DNA of 64,000 bases. Origin: Gluconacetobacter sacchari. GTDB lineage: Bacteria > Pseudomonadota > Alphaproteobacteria > Acetobacterales > Acetobacteraceae. How positions within the stretch are numbered: position 1 is the stretch's first letter; each line of letters begins with the position of its first letter. Shown one piece after another: positions 8,635 through 17,702 of the stretch. The translations under genes and the position numbers were made by a program. The notes under the pieces are model-generated. The model was not told the DNA's origin. It did no database searches and worked only from the letters and a program-made list of their open reading frames with translations. The stretch covers positions 62,001-126,000 of the forward strand of contig NZ_JABEQJ010000006.1 in assembly GCF_014174255.1 (NCBI RefSeq), written 5' to 3'.

Positions 8635-10002
8635 ATGGATATCGACCTGATTGCGGCCCTGCGCGCGCGGCTGGGCGAGGAGCAGGTTTCGACCGCCGAG
8701 GCCGTGCGCGAGCAGCACAGCCATGGCGAGGGCCATCACGCGCCCAGCATGCCCGGTGCGGTGGTGTTCGCGCGGAGCACGGACGACGTGGCGCTGACCC
8801 TGGCGCTGTGCAACGACCATGGGGTGCCGCTGGCCGCCTTCGGCGCCGGGACGTCGCTGGAAGGGCATGTCAATCCGCCCGAGGGGGGGATCAGCCTCGA
8901 CCTGTCGCGGATGACGGATGTGCTGTCGGTCAATCCGCAGGACATGGATTGCCGGGTGCAGGCGGGGATCACCCGCCAGTCGCTGAACCATATGCTGCGC
9001 GATACCGGGCTGTTCTTTCCCGTCGATCCGGGTGGTGAGGCGACCATCGGCGGCATGTGCGCCACCCGGGCCTCGGGCACCGCGGCGGTGCGCTATGGCA
9101 CGATCCGCGAGAATGTGCTGGGGCTGACGGTCGTGCTGGCCGATGGACGGGTGATGCGCACCGGCGGGCGGGTGCGCAAATCCTCGACCGGATATGACCT
9201 GACCCATCTGCTGATCGGCTCGGAGGGCACGCTGGGGGTGATTACGGAGGTCCAGTTGCGGCTGCATCCGATTCCCGAAACCATCGCCGCCGCCGTCGTG
9301 CAGTTCGAGACCCTGTCGGATGCCGTGTCGACCGCCATCGACATCCTGCAATTCGGCGTGCCGATCGGGCGGGTCGAGTTGCTGGACGATGTGCAGATGG
9401 ATGCCAGCATTCGCTATTCCGGCCTGACGGGGCTGCGTACGCTGCCGACGCTGTTCCTGGAGTTCGTCGGCGGTTCGGAGGCGGTGCGCGAGCAGATCGG
9501 CGTGGTGGAGGCCATCGCGGCCGATCGCGGGGGACTGGGCTTCGACTGGCATACCGACCCGGACCAGCGGGCGGCGTTGTGGCGGGCCCGCCACCATGCC
9601 TACTGGGCCTGCCTGGCCTATCGCCCCGGATATCGGGCCATGACCACCGATGCGATCGTGCCGATTTCGGCGCTGACGGAGCTGGTGACGGGAGTGAAGG
9701 CGGATATCGTGGCGTCCGGCCTGACCGCGCCCATCGTCGGGCATGTGGGCGACGGCAATTTCCATACGGTCATCCTGGTGCCGCCGACGCCCGATGCGCT
9801 GGAGCAGGCCTGGGCGCTGGACCGGAAGATCGTGCGCCGGGCGCTGGCGCTCGGCGGGTCGTGCAGCGGCGAGCACGGGATCGGGCTGGGCAAGCGCGCC
9901 TTCATGGCTGAGGAGCACGATCCGGTGGCGCTGGAGATGATGCGCGCGCTCAAGCGGACGATGGACCCGGGGAATATCCTCAATCCGGGGAAGATGCTGT
10001 AG
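8635..10002 (+). CDS. FAD-linked oxidase, D-lactate dehydrogenase (cytochrome)/GlcD type
   Basis: The 455-residue product has a PCMH-type FAD-binding domain (about 35-215: FGAGTSLEGH, DPGGEATIGGM, GSEGTLGVITE) and a C-terminal FAD-oxidase domain (GDGNFH, GSCSGEHGIGLGKRAF, MDPGNILNPGKML). ATG at 8635 is preferred to GTG 8626 because GGGAAG lies 8 nt upstream. Members oxidise D-2-hydroxyacids (D-lactate, glycolate, D-2-hydroxyglutarate) and pass electrons to the respiratory chain. There is no GlcE or GlcF partner next door, which favours a single-subunit D-lactate-type dehydrogenase over glycolate oxidase. Exact substrate is uncertain. Confidence 0.87.
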   Translation: MDIDLIAALRARLGEEQVSTAEAVREQHSHGEGHHAPSMPGAVVFARSTDDVALTLALCNDHGVPLAAFGAGTSLEGHVNPPEGGISLDLSRMTDVLSVNPQDMDCRVQAGITRQSLNHMLRDTGLFFPVDPGGEATIGGMCATRASGTAAVRYGTIRENVLGLTVVLADGRVMRTGGRVRKSSTGYDLTHLLIGSEGTLGVITEVQLRLHPIPETIAAAVVQFETLSDAVSTAIDILQFGVPIGRVELLDDVQMDASIRYSGLTGLRTLPTLFLEFVGGSEAVREQIGVVEAIAADRGGLGFDWHTDPDQRAALWRARHHAYWACLAYRPGYRAMTTDAIVPISALTELVTGVKADIVASGLTAPIVGHVGDGNFHTVILVPPTPDALEQAWALDRKIVRRALALGGSCSGEHGIGLGKRAFMAEEHDPVALEMMRALKRTMDPGNILNPGKML

Positions 10003-10013
10003 GTTTCCGCATT

Positions 10014-10718
10014 TTACTCCAGGCCGTCATCCTCCGTGGTCTCGACCTCCCACACCCCGTCGATTTCGCTGAGTTTCTCGACCAGGCGGGAGATGGGGCG
10101 CTTGCCCTTGACCTGCATGAACAGGGTCACGGCCGACGGGCGCTGGTCGGAGGGGTGGGTGCTCAGCCTCACCTGTTCGATGGCGAAGCGGCACCGGGTG
10201 CAGCAGAGCAGGATCGCGCGCAGCAGGCCGCGCCCGTCCTCGTAGACCAGGCGCAGGACCGTGCCGTTCTTTCTGCTGGCGGGCAGGCGGCTGATGATCT
10301 TGGGGAAGCCGAACATGATCACGAAATGGCCGATGGTGGTGGCGATGGCGAGGGCCGGCAGGCCGGCTCCGCAGGCCATGCCGAGCGCGGCGGTCAGCCA
10401 CACCGAGGCCGCCGTGGTCAGGCCGCGCACGATGTCGCGCCGCATGAAGATGACGCCGCCACCGATGAAGCCGATGCCCGAGACAACCTGGGCCGCGATG
10501 CGCGACGGGTCCACCACCACCTGCGGGCGCAGCACGTCGTTGAAGCCGTATTTCGAGACCAGCATGAACAGGGCGGCGGCCACGCCCACCAGCGTGTAGG
10601 TTCGCACGCCGGCGCTCTTCTGCCTGATCTCGCGTTCGACGCCGATCAGGGCCGACAGGACGAAGGCGAGGGCCAGTTCTCCAAGCTGGAGCCAGCCCTG
10701 GCCGTTGAATGCGCCCAT
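10014..10718 (-). CDS. MgtC/SapB family inner-membrane protein
   Basis: The 234-residue protein has an N-terminal membrane domain (about 1-140) with four or five helices and the family motifs LSALIGVERE, KSAGVRTYTLVG, GIGFIGGGVIFM and GLTTAASVWLTAALG. A soluble ACT-like C-terminal domain follows (about 150-230). GGGAGG lies 5 nt before the ATG. MgtC-type proteins are linked to low-magnesium growth, pH homeostasis and modulation of the F-ATPase. The MgtC-type C-terminal domain is present here. The gene converges with the flavoenzyme only 12 bp away and is divergent from dihydroorotase. I saw no magnesium riboswitch upstream. Confidence 0.88.
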   Translation of the reverse strand: MGAFNGQGWLQLGELALAFVLSALIGVEREIRQKSAGVRTYTLVGVAAALFMLVSKYGFNDVLRPQVVVDPSRIAAQVVSGIGFIGGGVIFMRRDIVRGLTTAASVWLTAALGMACGAGLPALAIATTIGHFVIMFGFPKIISRLPASRKNGTVLRLVYEDGRGLLRAILLCCTRCRFAIEQVRLSTHPSDQRPSAVTLFMQVKGKRPISRLVEKLSEIDGVWEVETTEDDGLE

Positions 10719-10858
10719 GCGCGCCTCCCGATACGGACCATGAAGATCCTGGCATCGGCAGCCTAGTGCGCCGGAGGCACGGGGTCGAGCGTCGTCCGGT
10801 CTTGCCGCGCCTGCCCCGAAAGGAGTACGTCGCAGGGAACGAGAGGCTGCGAGGACCG

Positions 10859-12178
10859 ATGCATTACGACCTGATCATCCGCAACGGCGTGTGCGTCCTG
10901 CCGTGGGGCGAGGCGAAGACCGATATCGGCGTGCGGGCGGGGCGGATCGCCAGCCTGTCGGCCGGGGTGGCGGATGAGGCGGACGAGGTGATCGAGGCCG
11001 CCGGCCTGCATGTGCTGCCGGGGCTGATCGACCCGCATGTGCATCTGCGCGACCCCGGCGACGCGGCGGTGGAGAGCATTCCGACCGGGACCCGGGCGGC
11101 TGCGCTGGGGGGCGTGACCACCGTATTCGACATGCCCAACACCGCGCCGTCGATCACCGATGGCGACATGCTGCGCTGGAAGCAGGGCTATGCGTCGCGG
11201 GAGAGCTGGGTCGATTTCGCGATGTATGTCGGCGGGACGCGCGCGAACACCCCGCGGCTGGGCGAGTACGAGCAGTATGACGGCGTCTGCGCGATCAAGG
11301 TCTTTGCCGGGTCTTCGACCGGCGACCTGATGATCGAGGATGACGAGGGCATTCGCCAGGTGCTGGAGCACGGGCACCGGCGCGTGGCCTTTCATTCCGA
11401 GGACGAATATCGGCTTCAGGCCCGGAAGGCGCTGCTGACCGAGGGCATGTCCTATGACATGCATCCGTTCTGGCGGGACGAGGAATGCGCCTTTCTGGGG
11501 ACGCGGCGGATCGTGGGGCTTGCGCGGCGGGCGCGGCGGCCGGTCCATATCCTGCATACCTCGACCGCCGAGGAGCTGGACTGGCTGGCGGGGCATCGGG
11601 ATGTCGCGACCGTGGAAGTACTGGTGAACCATCTGACCCAGGTGGCGCCGGACTGCTACGAGGCGCTGGGGGCGCTGGCGGTGATGAACCCGCCGATCCG
11701 CGACCGGCGGCATTACGAGGCGTCGTGGGCGGCGGTGCGTGACGGGATGGTGGATACGATCGGCTCGGACCACGCCCCGCACGCGCTGGCGGCGAAGGCG
11801 AAGCCGTGGCCGTCCACTCCCGCCGGGCTGACGGGCGTGCAGACGCTGGTGCCGGTGATGCTGGACCATGTGCATGCCGGGCGCCTGTCGCTGGGCCGGA
11901 TGGTGGACCTGATGGCGGCCGGTCCGGCGCGGGTCTATGGCTTGCAGGCCAAGGGGCGGATCGCCATGGGGTATGACGCGGACTTCACCCTGGTCGACCT
12001 GGCGGCGAAGCGGCGCATCACCAATGACTGGATCGTCACCCCGGCCGGCTGGACGCCGTTCGACGGCATGGCGGTGACGGGCTGGCCGATAGCGACCGTG
12101 GTGCGCGGGCGGACGGTGATGCGCGAGGATACGATCCTGGGCGAGCCCGGCGGCCGGCTGGCCTGCTTCACGCCCTGA
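10859..12178 (+). CDS. pyrC: Dihydroorotase, class I
   Basis: The 439-residue amidohydrolase matches class I dihydroorotases, which cyclise N-carbamoyl-L-aspartate to dihydroorotate in de novo pyrimidine synthesis. Metal-ligand and active-site motifs are intact: DPHVHLRDPG at the first strand, IKVFAGSS, HILHTSTAEE, and IGSDHAPH near residue 300, followed by PAGLTGVQT. ATG at 10859 follows GAGGA and aligns with the normal family N-terminus (MHYDLIIRNG). A longer frame extending upstream is not needed. No pyrB is adjacent. Allantoinase or hydantoinase are possible alternatives in this superfamily but fit less well. Confidence 0.87.
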   Translation: MHYDLIIRNGVCVLPWGEAKTDIGVRAGRIASLSAGVADEADEVIEAAGLHVLPGLIDPHVHLRDPGDAAVESIPTGTRAAALGGVTTVFDMPNTAPSITDGDMLRWKQGYASRESWVDFAMYVGGTRANTPRLGEYEQYDGVCAIKVFAGSSTGDLMIEDDEGIRQVLEHGHRRVAFHSEDEYRLQARKALLTEGMSYDMHPFWRDEECAFLGTRRIVGLARRARRPVHILHTSTAEELDWLAGHRDVATVEVLVNHLTQVAPDCYEALGALAVMNPPIRDRRHYEASWAAVRDGMVDTIGSDHAPHALAAKAKPWPSTPAGLTGVQTLVPVMLDHVHAGRLSLGRMVDLMAAGPARVYGLQAKGRIAMGYDADFTLVDLAAKRRITNDWIVTPAGWTPFDGMAVTGWPIATVVRGRTVMREDTILGEPGGRLACFTP

Positions 12179-12263
12179 TTTCGACATCTTGTTGGCATAT
12201 TCTTGAATTTGCGCCGTGCGTGCGGGGTGCCCGCCGCAGGCGGCTTCCGAGGGAGGATATGTC

Positions 12264-12653
12264 TTGCGTGCTATGATTTCGGCCCTGGTCGTGGGCTGTG
12301 CCGCTGCCTTGTGCCTGACGGGCGGCCTGTCCGTTGCCCGGGCGGCGGACGCCGCGTGGTCGGCGCCCGCCTGCGGGAAGGAGCCGGCGGCGCCGGTCGT
12401 GGAGGCCGGCAGCGTCGCCAAATACAATGCCAGCGTCGATGCGGTAACGGCCTATGAAAAGGCCGCCCGGACCTATAATGCCTGCGTCGCCGCCGCCGCC
12501 GCGCGGGACGAGGCGGCGATCAGCGCGCAGGCCAGGGCTCGGATCGACCAGGTCCATCAGGCCAGCGTTGCCGTGCAGCAGCGGATTGCCGGCCATTTCA
12601 CGAAGCTGACCACCGACCTGAAGGCCGGGGCGGCGCGCTTCGCGCATCCCTGA
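12264..12653 (+). CDS. Small exported hypothetical protein
   Basis: The product is about 129 residues with a clear signal peptide (hydrophobic core ISALVVGCAAALCLTGG, cleavage after ARA). The mature part is alanine-rich and probably helical, with two cysteines and repeated AYEKAARTYNACVAAAAARDEA-like heptads (given here in part). I chose TTG at 12264 because GGAGGA is 6 nt upstream. ATG at 12273 is the alternative. I recognise no family. It sits directly before the YfgM/BamB/Der block and could be a periplasmic coiled-coil accessory protein, but that is guesswork. Confidence 0.65.
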   Translation: MRAMISALVVGCAAALCLTGGLSVARAADAAWSAPACGKEPAAPVVEAGSVAKYNASVDAVTAYEKAARTYNACVAAAAARDEAAISAQARARIDQVHQASVAVQQRIAGHFTKLTTDLKAGAARFAHP

Positions 12654-12671
12654 TCGCGGCCGGGGGCCGCG

Positions 12672-12690
12672 CGCGGGTTTGTTGCCCGCG
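12672..12690 (+). terminator. GC hairpin between the small exported protein and yfgM-like gene
   Basis: CGCGGG and CCCGCG flank loop TTTGTTG, and the stem extends imperfectly outward. No U-tract follows. It may attenuate read-through from the upstream gene into the YfgM-BamB-Der operon. Confidence 0.35.
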
Positions 12691-12769
12691 TGCGCCGGGA
12701 CGGCTATGGTCCGCGCTTGGAATGACGGGTGCGGGCCCGTCGCGGCTGGATGCGGAGAGCGGTTGAGAC

Positions 12770-13459
12770 GTGGCTGACGACATCTTCAGAGAAGTCGACG
12801 ACGATATGCGCATGGAGCGCCTGCGGCTGATGGCCCGGCGCTATGTCGGCGCGGCGGTGGCGGTGGTGGTGGTGGCCGCTTCCGGCGTGGGGGCATGGCA
12901 ATATCATGCCTGGCGCGGGCGGCAGGCCGAACAGGCATGGGGCGCGACCTATTTCGCGGCGCTGCGCGCGGCCGACACCAGCCATATCGCCCCCGGCGAG
13001 ACCAGCGCGCTGACCCCGCAGCAGAAGGATGCGCTGGCGCGCCTGGCGACGCTGGACAGCGTGCCGTCGGGGTTGCGGACGCTGTCGCGGATGGAACGCG
13101 CGGTCCTGCTCGCCTCCAGCGGGGATCGCGCGGGTGCGCTGGCGCTGTGGAGCCAGGTGTCGGACGATTCGGGCGCCGATCCGCTGCTGCGGTCGCTGGC
13201 CGGCCTGTTGTGGGTCCAGCACCAGATCGACGATGGCGATCCGGCGGTGCTGCGCTCGCGCCTGGCCACGCTGGACGGCGCGGGCAAGCCGTGGCGCGGG
13301 CTGGCGGAGGAATGCGAGGCGCTGCTGGATATCCGCCAGGGGCGCCTGGCCGATGCGCGCCGGCGGCTGGGGCAACTGACGACCCAGATCGACGTGCCGG
13401 AGGGGCTGCGCAGCCGGGCCGGCGGCATGCTTCAGACCCTGGGGGCCTCGCCCTCGTAG
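12770..13459 (+). CDS. YfgM-like tetratricopeptide membrane protein
   Basis: The 229-residue protein starts with GTG. It has a short cytoplasmic N-terminus, one transmembrane helix (about 26-46, valine-rich), and a helical TPR-like extracytoplasmic domain. This is the architecture of the YfgM/ancillary SecYEG-associated family, in which the protein binds the translocon and periplasmic chaperones. Gene order supports the call: it is followed by a BamB-like lipoprotein and then Der, the same order as yfgM-bamB-der in gammaproteobacteria. Sequence identity to E. coli YfgM is likely low, so the exact role is inferred from topology and context. Confidence 0.72.
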   Translation: MADDIFREVDDDMRMERLRLMARRYVGAAVAVVVVAASGVGAWQYHAWRGRQAEQAWGATYFAALRAADTSHIAPGETSALTPQQKDALARLATLDSVPSGLRTLSRMERAVLLASSGDRAGALALWSQVSDDSGADPLLRSLAGLLWVQHQIDDGDPAVLRSRLATLDGAGKPWRGLAEECEALLDIRQGRLADARRRLGQLTTQIDVPEGLRSRAGGMLQTLGASPS

Positions 13460-13527
13460 GCTGTGGCGGCGGTGACCGGAATGGTTTCGTTTTGGCTTCG
13501 TTTTTCCTTTCGCAGCGCAGGATCTCC

Positions 13528-14898
13528 ATGAACAGAATTCTGACCCGCCGGCATGCGCTCCTGGGTGGCGCGATGATGCCGGTCCTGGCCGGATGCAGCA
13601 TATTCGATGACGACGAAAAGCCGTTGCTGGCGGGCAAGCGCGTCGATGTCCTGACGACGGGCGCGGGGCTGATGGTCGATCCTGACGATCATGACCCGAT
13701 CGCCATCCCCGCCCAGACGCCGATCGGCGAATGGCCGCAGCCGGGGCGCGTGCCGTCTCACGCCGGGGTCAACATGGCGTGGAGCGGCCAGATGCGGCGC
13801 GAATGGACGCACGGCATCGGCGCCGGCGTGTCCGAGCCCTCGCTGCTGTCCTATGCCGCGCTGGGCGACAACGGGCGGGGAGTGTTGCAGGCGACGCCGA
13901 TCGTCGCGGGCGGGCGGCTGTTCGTCAGCGATGCGCAGGGCGTCATCCGCGCCTTCGAATGGCCGCGCATGCGCGAGGCGTGGCGCTTTACGCCCAAGCC
14001 CAGGAAGATGCGCTCCAGCAACCTGGGCGGCGGGTTCAGCATTGCCGGCGACACGCTGTATATCGTCGACGGGATCGGGCAGGCGGTGGCGGTGGAGGCC
14101 GCGACCGGGAAGGTGAAATGGCGGCTGGATACCGAGGCGCCGGGCCGCTCCGCGCCGACCGTGGTGGATGGCAGGCTGTTCTTCGGCACCATCGACGAGC
14201 GGCTTCTGGCGGTGGATGCGGCGACGGGGCGCCTGTTGTGGACCTATACCGCCACCGAGGCCGTGACCGTGATCTTCGGCCAGCCGGCGCCCGCCGTGGT
14301 GGGGGACGTGGTCGTGGCCGGGTTCGGCTCGGGCGATCTGGTCGCGTTGCGGGCGGCGAGCGGCGAGGTGGTGTGGAGCGATACGCTGGGCAGCACCAAC
14401 GGCCAGGAATCGACGGTCGATTTCTCCTGCGTGCGCGGCATGCCGGTGATCGTGGACAATACGGTCTATGCCATCAGCGCCGGGTCGGTGCTGGTGGCGA
14501 TTGACCTGCGGTCGGGCCGCCGGTTGTGGGAGCGCACCGTCGCCGGGCAGGATACGCTGCTGCTGGTCGATAACTGGCTGTATGTGGTATCGCTGGACCA
14601 GCAACTGGCCTGCGTCGACCGCGTGAACGGCCATGTGCGCTGGATCACCCAGTTGCGGCGTTACGCCCGGGTCGACGCGCAGAAGAATGCGGTGACCTGG
14701 ACGGGGCCGATCCTGGCCGGCGGCAAGCTGGTCTGTATCGGCACGATGCCCGAGACCGGCTTTGCCCTGGTCGACCCCGTGACGGGCGCGCTGCTGACGA
14801 TCGGCAAGCTGCCCGGGGTTGCCACGGTGGCGCCGATCGTGGTGGATGGCCGGCTGCTGATCGTGACCGACGACGGCAACCTGATCGCCTATAGCTGA
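13528..14898 (+). CDS. bamB: Outer-membrane assembly lipoprotein BamB-like (PQQ-like beta-propeller)
   Basis: The 456-residue precursor starts at ATG 13528 (AGGA upstream). It has a twin-arginine-like n-region (RRH) and a lipobox LAGCS, giving lipidation at about Cys22. The mature protein contains repeated PQQ-like propeller blades, seen as VEAATGKVKWRLD, VDAATGRLLWTYT, LRAASGEVVWSD, IDLRSGRRLWERT and VDRVNGHVRWI. BamB is the beta-propeller lipoprotein of the BAM complex that helps BamA insert beta-barrel proteins. The adjacent YfgM-like and Der genes match conserved synteny. It is unlikely to be a PQQ-dependent dehydrogenase because it lacks the large catalytic domain and is a lipoprotein. 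Confidence 0.88.
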   Translation: MNRILTRRHALLGGAMMPVLAGCSIFDDDEKPLLAGKRVDVLTTGAGLMVDPDDHDPIAIPAQTPIGEWPQPGRVPSHAGVNMAWSGQMRREWTHGIGAGVSEPSLLSYAALGDNGRGVLQATPIVAGGRLFVSDAQGVIRAFEWPRMREAWRFTPKPRKMRSSNLGGGFSIAGDTLYIVDGIGQAVAVEAATGKVKWRLDTEAPGRSAPTVVDGRLFFGTIDERLLAVDAATGRLLWTYTATEAVTVIFGQPAPAVVGDVVVAGFGSGDLVALRAASGEVVWSDTLGSTNGQESTVDFSCVRGMPVIVDNTVYAISAGSVLVAIDLRSGRRLWERTVAGQDTLLLVDNWLYVVSLDQQLACVDRVNGHVRWITQLRRYARVDAQKNAVTWTGPILAGGKLVCIGTMPETGFALVDPVTGALLTIGKLPGVATVAPIVVDGRLLIVTDDGNLIAYS

Positions 14899-14913
14899 GG
14901 ATCGTTTCATACA

Positions 14914-16329
14914 TTGGCCAATCTTCCTTCCGTCCCGGCCGGGGATGACCTGCCGATCGTCGTGATCGCCGGGCGTCCGAATGTCGGTAAATCGACCCTG
15001 TTCAACCGCCTTGTGGGGCGGCGGCAGGCGCTGGTTGCCGACACGCCGGGCGTGACGCGCGACCGCAAGGAAGCCGAGGCCGTGGTGCGCGGTCGCCGGG
15101 TGCGCCTGATCGACACCGCCGGGCTGGAGGAGGCCGCGCCCGATACGCTGTACGGGCGGATGCGGGCCTCGTCGGAATCGGCGGTGGCGCAGGCGGACCT
15201 GGTGGTGTTCTGCATCGATGCGCGGGCCGGCATTACCCCGGCCGACACGCATTTCGCCGCCTGGATCCGCCGCCAGGGACGGCCGGTGCTGCTGGTGGCG
15301 AACAAGGCAGAGGGCCGCCAGGGCGCGGCCGCCGCGATGGAGGCGTTCGCGCTCGGGCTGGGCACGCCGCTGGCGATTTCGGCGGAGCATGGCGAGGGCC
15401 TGTCGGAACTGATGGGCGAGATCGCGGACCGCATGCCTCCCGAGGCGCCGCCGGAGCCGGTGGAGCCCGTCGAATATGGCGAGGACGGGGAAGAACTGGA
15501 CGAACGGCCGCCCGGGCCGTTGCGGCTGGCGATCGTCGGGCGGCCCAATGCCGGCAAATCGACGCTGCTGAACCGCCTGCTGGGTGAGGAGCGGATGATT
15601 ACCGGGCCGGAGCCGGGCCTGACCCGTGATTCCGTCACCGTGCTGCTGCATGACGAGCATGGGCCGATCCAACTGGTCGATACCGCCGGGCTGCGGCGCC
15701 GGGCGCGGGTGGAGGACGGGCTGGAGAAGATGTCGACCTCGGCCACCATCGAGGCGCTGAAGATGGCGGAAGTGGTGGTGCTGGTGCTGGATGCCACGCT
15801 GGGCGTGCATGAGCAGGACTTGCAGATCGCCCGCCTGATCGAGCGCGAGGGGCGGTGCTGTGTGCTGGCGCTGAACAAATGGGACGCCGTGGAGGACCGG
15901 ATTGCCACGAGGCAGGCGATTTCGGACCGGATCGAGACGTCCCTGGCGCAGATGCGCGGGATCCCTGTGGTATCGTTCTCGGCGCTGACGGGGGCGAATG
16001 TCCAGAAGCTGCTGCCGGTGGTGCGGCGGGCGCATGAGGTGTGGAACAAGCGCGTTCCCACCGGTGCGCTGAACCGCTGGTTCGAGATGATGCTGGAGCG
16101 GCACAGCCCGCCGCTGGTGAGCGGGCGGCGGCTGAAGCTGCGCTACATGACCCAGGCCAAGGCCCGGCCGCCGACCTTTATCCTGTTCGGTACCCGCGCC
16201 GAATTGCTGCCCGAGGATTACCAGCGCTATCTGGTCAACGGCCTGCGGGAGGAATTCGACCTGCCGGGCACGCCGATCCGGCTGCTGCTGCGCGGTACCC
16301 GCAACCCCTATGCCGAAGGGGGCGCGTAG
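14914..16329 (+). CDS. der: Ribosome biogenesis GTPase Der (EngA)
   Basis: The 471-residue protein has the diagnostic tandem G domains: G1 motifs GRPNVGKST (about 21-29) and GRPNAGKST (about 209-217), DTPG and DTAG switch motifs in both, and a C-terminal KH-like domain (from about 380). Der acts in maturation of the 50S subunit. The first G4 motif is NKAE rather than NKxD, while the second is canonical NKWD. I believe NKxE in the first domain is common in alphaproteobacterial Der. The start is TTG at 14914, with GAGGA about 12 nt upstream. It lies 15 bp after bamB and is probably co-transcribed with it. Confidence 0.95.
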   Translation: MANLPSVPAGDDLPIVVIAGRPNVGKSTLFNRLVGRRQALVADTPGVTRDRKEAEAVVRGRRVRLIDTAGLEEAAPDTLYGRMRASSESAVAQADLVVFCIDARAGITPADTHFAAWIRRQGRPVLLVANKAEGRQGAAAAMEAFALGLGTPLAISAEHGEGLSELMGEIADRMPPEAPPEPVEPVEYGEDGEELDERPPGPLRLAIVGRPNAGKSTLLNRLLGEERMITGPEPGLTRDSVTVLLHDEHGPIQLVDTAGLRRRARVEDGLEKMSTSATIEALKMAEVVVLVLDATLGVHEQDLQIARLIEREGRCCVLALNKWDAVEDRIATRQAISDRIETSLAQMRGIPVVSFSALTGANVQKLLPVVRRAHEVWNKRVPTGALNRWFEMMLERHSPPLVSGRRLKLRYMTQAKARPPTFILFGTRAELLPEDYQRYLVNGLREEFDLPGTPIRLLLRGTRNPYAEGGA

Positions 16330-16358
16330 CCGCAGCCGGGACCGGCGCGCCCGCGCGG

Positions 16359-17702
16359 TCAATGGATGGCCAGCGAGGCCAGCAGGCAGAAGGCCAGGCC
16401 CAGCACCGCGATCAGGGTTTCGATGACCGACCAGGTCTTGATCGCCTGGCCGACGGTCAGGCCGAGATATTCCTTGATCTGCCAGAACCCCGCATCGTTC
16501 ATCGGGCCCAGTGCCACCGAGCCGGCGCCGGTGGCCAGCACCATCAGTTCGGGCGAGGTGCCGTGGCTGTGCAGCAGGATCGGCCCGACGATGCCCGAGG
16601 CGGTGCTCATGGCCACGGTCGCCGAGCCGGCGGCGACGCGGACCACCACCGCCAGCAGCCACGCCAGAACCAGCAGCGGGACATGCGCGCCCAGCGCGAC
16701 ATCGGTGATGGATTTCGACACGCCGCTGTCGATCAGTTCGCGCCCGAAACCGCCGCCGGCGCCGACCAGCAGCATGATCAGCGCCGTCGGGCCGAGGCAT
16801 TCGGTGGTGAAGCGCAGGATCGTCTCGCGCGAGAAGCCGCGCGCCAGGCCGAGGACGTAGAAGGACAGGACCGTCGCCAGCAGCAGGGCGATGTCGGTAT
16901 TGCCGACGAAATGCAGGACGATGTTCGGCAGCCCGCCGGGGCGGGTGAGCAGGTCGGCGACCGAACCCACCAGCATCAGCAGGACCGGCGCCAGAATGGT
17001 CAGTACGGTGGTGAGGAAGGGCGGCAGGTCCTTCGGCGTTTCCTTGCTGGCGAACTGGTCGGCCAGCGCGGCCGAGCCCTCTATGTGGATGTGCGGGGTG
17101 ATGAAGCGGGCATAGACCGGGCCCGCGAGGGCGGCGATCGGGGTGCCGATGATCACGCCCCAGAAGATCGTGCGGCCGGTATCGGCATGATAGGCCGACA
17201 GGGCCAGCAGGGTCGCCGGATGCGGGGGGATCATCGCGTGGGTGACCGACAGCGCCGCGCCCATCGGCAGCGCCAGCAGCAGCAGGGGCGTGTCGTTCCG
17301 CCGCGCCAGGGTGAAGGCCAGCGGAATCAGCAGCACGAACCCGACCTCGAAGAACACCGGCAGGCCGATCAGCAGGCCGATGACCATCATCGCCCAACTG
17401 ATGCGTTTTTCGCCGGCGATTCGCGTGATCGTCAGCGCGATCTGGTCCGCGCCGCCGGATTCCGCCAGCATCTTGCCCAGCATGGTGCCCAGCGCGATCA
17501 CGGTCGCGATATGGCCCAGTACGTGCCCGGCACCAGCCTCGAACGAGGCGACGGCCTTGTCGGGCGGCATGCCCGCGCAGATCGCCAGCAGGATGGAGAC
17601 GCAGACCAGGACAATGAAGGGATTGAGCTTGTAGCGCCCGATCAGGATGACGACGGCGACAATGGCCGCCGTCGCGAGGGAAATCGCCAGGATTGAGGAC
17701 AT
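16359..17702 (-). CDS. GntP family gluconate:H+ symporter
   Basis: The 447-residue inner-membrane protein has about 12 hydrophobic segments and the GntP hallmarks: FIVLVCVSILLAICAGMP in the first third, VIALGTMLGKMLAESGGAD, HAMIPPHPA, and the C-terminal GSVALGPMNDAGFW. GntP-type carriers import gluconate or related hydroxyacids. I prefer ATG at 17702 because it places the first helix at residue ~4, as in the family. ATG at 17735 is in frame but has no better ribosome site. Acetic acid bacteria oxidise glucose to gluconate outside the cytoplasm, so such a permease would recover the product. That link is inference. Confidence 0.9.
   Translation of the reverse strand: MSSILAISLATAAIVAVVILIGRYKLNPFIVLVCVSILLAICAGMPPDKAVASFEAGAGHVLGHIATVIALGTMLGKMLAESGGADQIALTITRIAGEKRISWAMMVIGLLIGLPVFFEVGFVLLIPLAFTLARRNDTPLLLLALPMGAALSVTHAMIPPHPATLLALSAYHADTGRTIFWGVIIGTPIAALAGPVYARFITPHIHIEGSAALADQFASKETPKDLPPFLTTVLTILAPVLLMLVGSVADLLTRPGGLPNIVLHFVGNTDIALLLATVLSFYVLGLARGFSRETILRFTTECLGPTALIMLLVGAGGGFGRELIDSGVSKSITDVALGAHVPLLVLAWLLAVVVRVAAGSATVAMSTASGIVGPILLHSHGTSPELMVLATGAGSVALGPMNDAGFWQIKEYLGLTVGQAIKTWSVIETLIAVLGLAFCLLASLAIH

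Noticed and set aside
13528-14898. PQQ-dependent dehydrogenase
   Set aside because: PQQ-like blades are present, but size, lipobox and the adjacent der gene identify BamB.
14914-16329. Non-canonical G4 motif NKAE in the first Der domain
   Set aside because: I believe this is common in alphaproteobacterial Der proteins and does not indicate loss of function.
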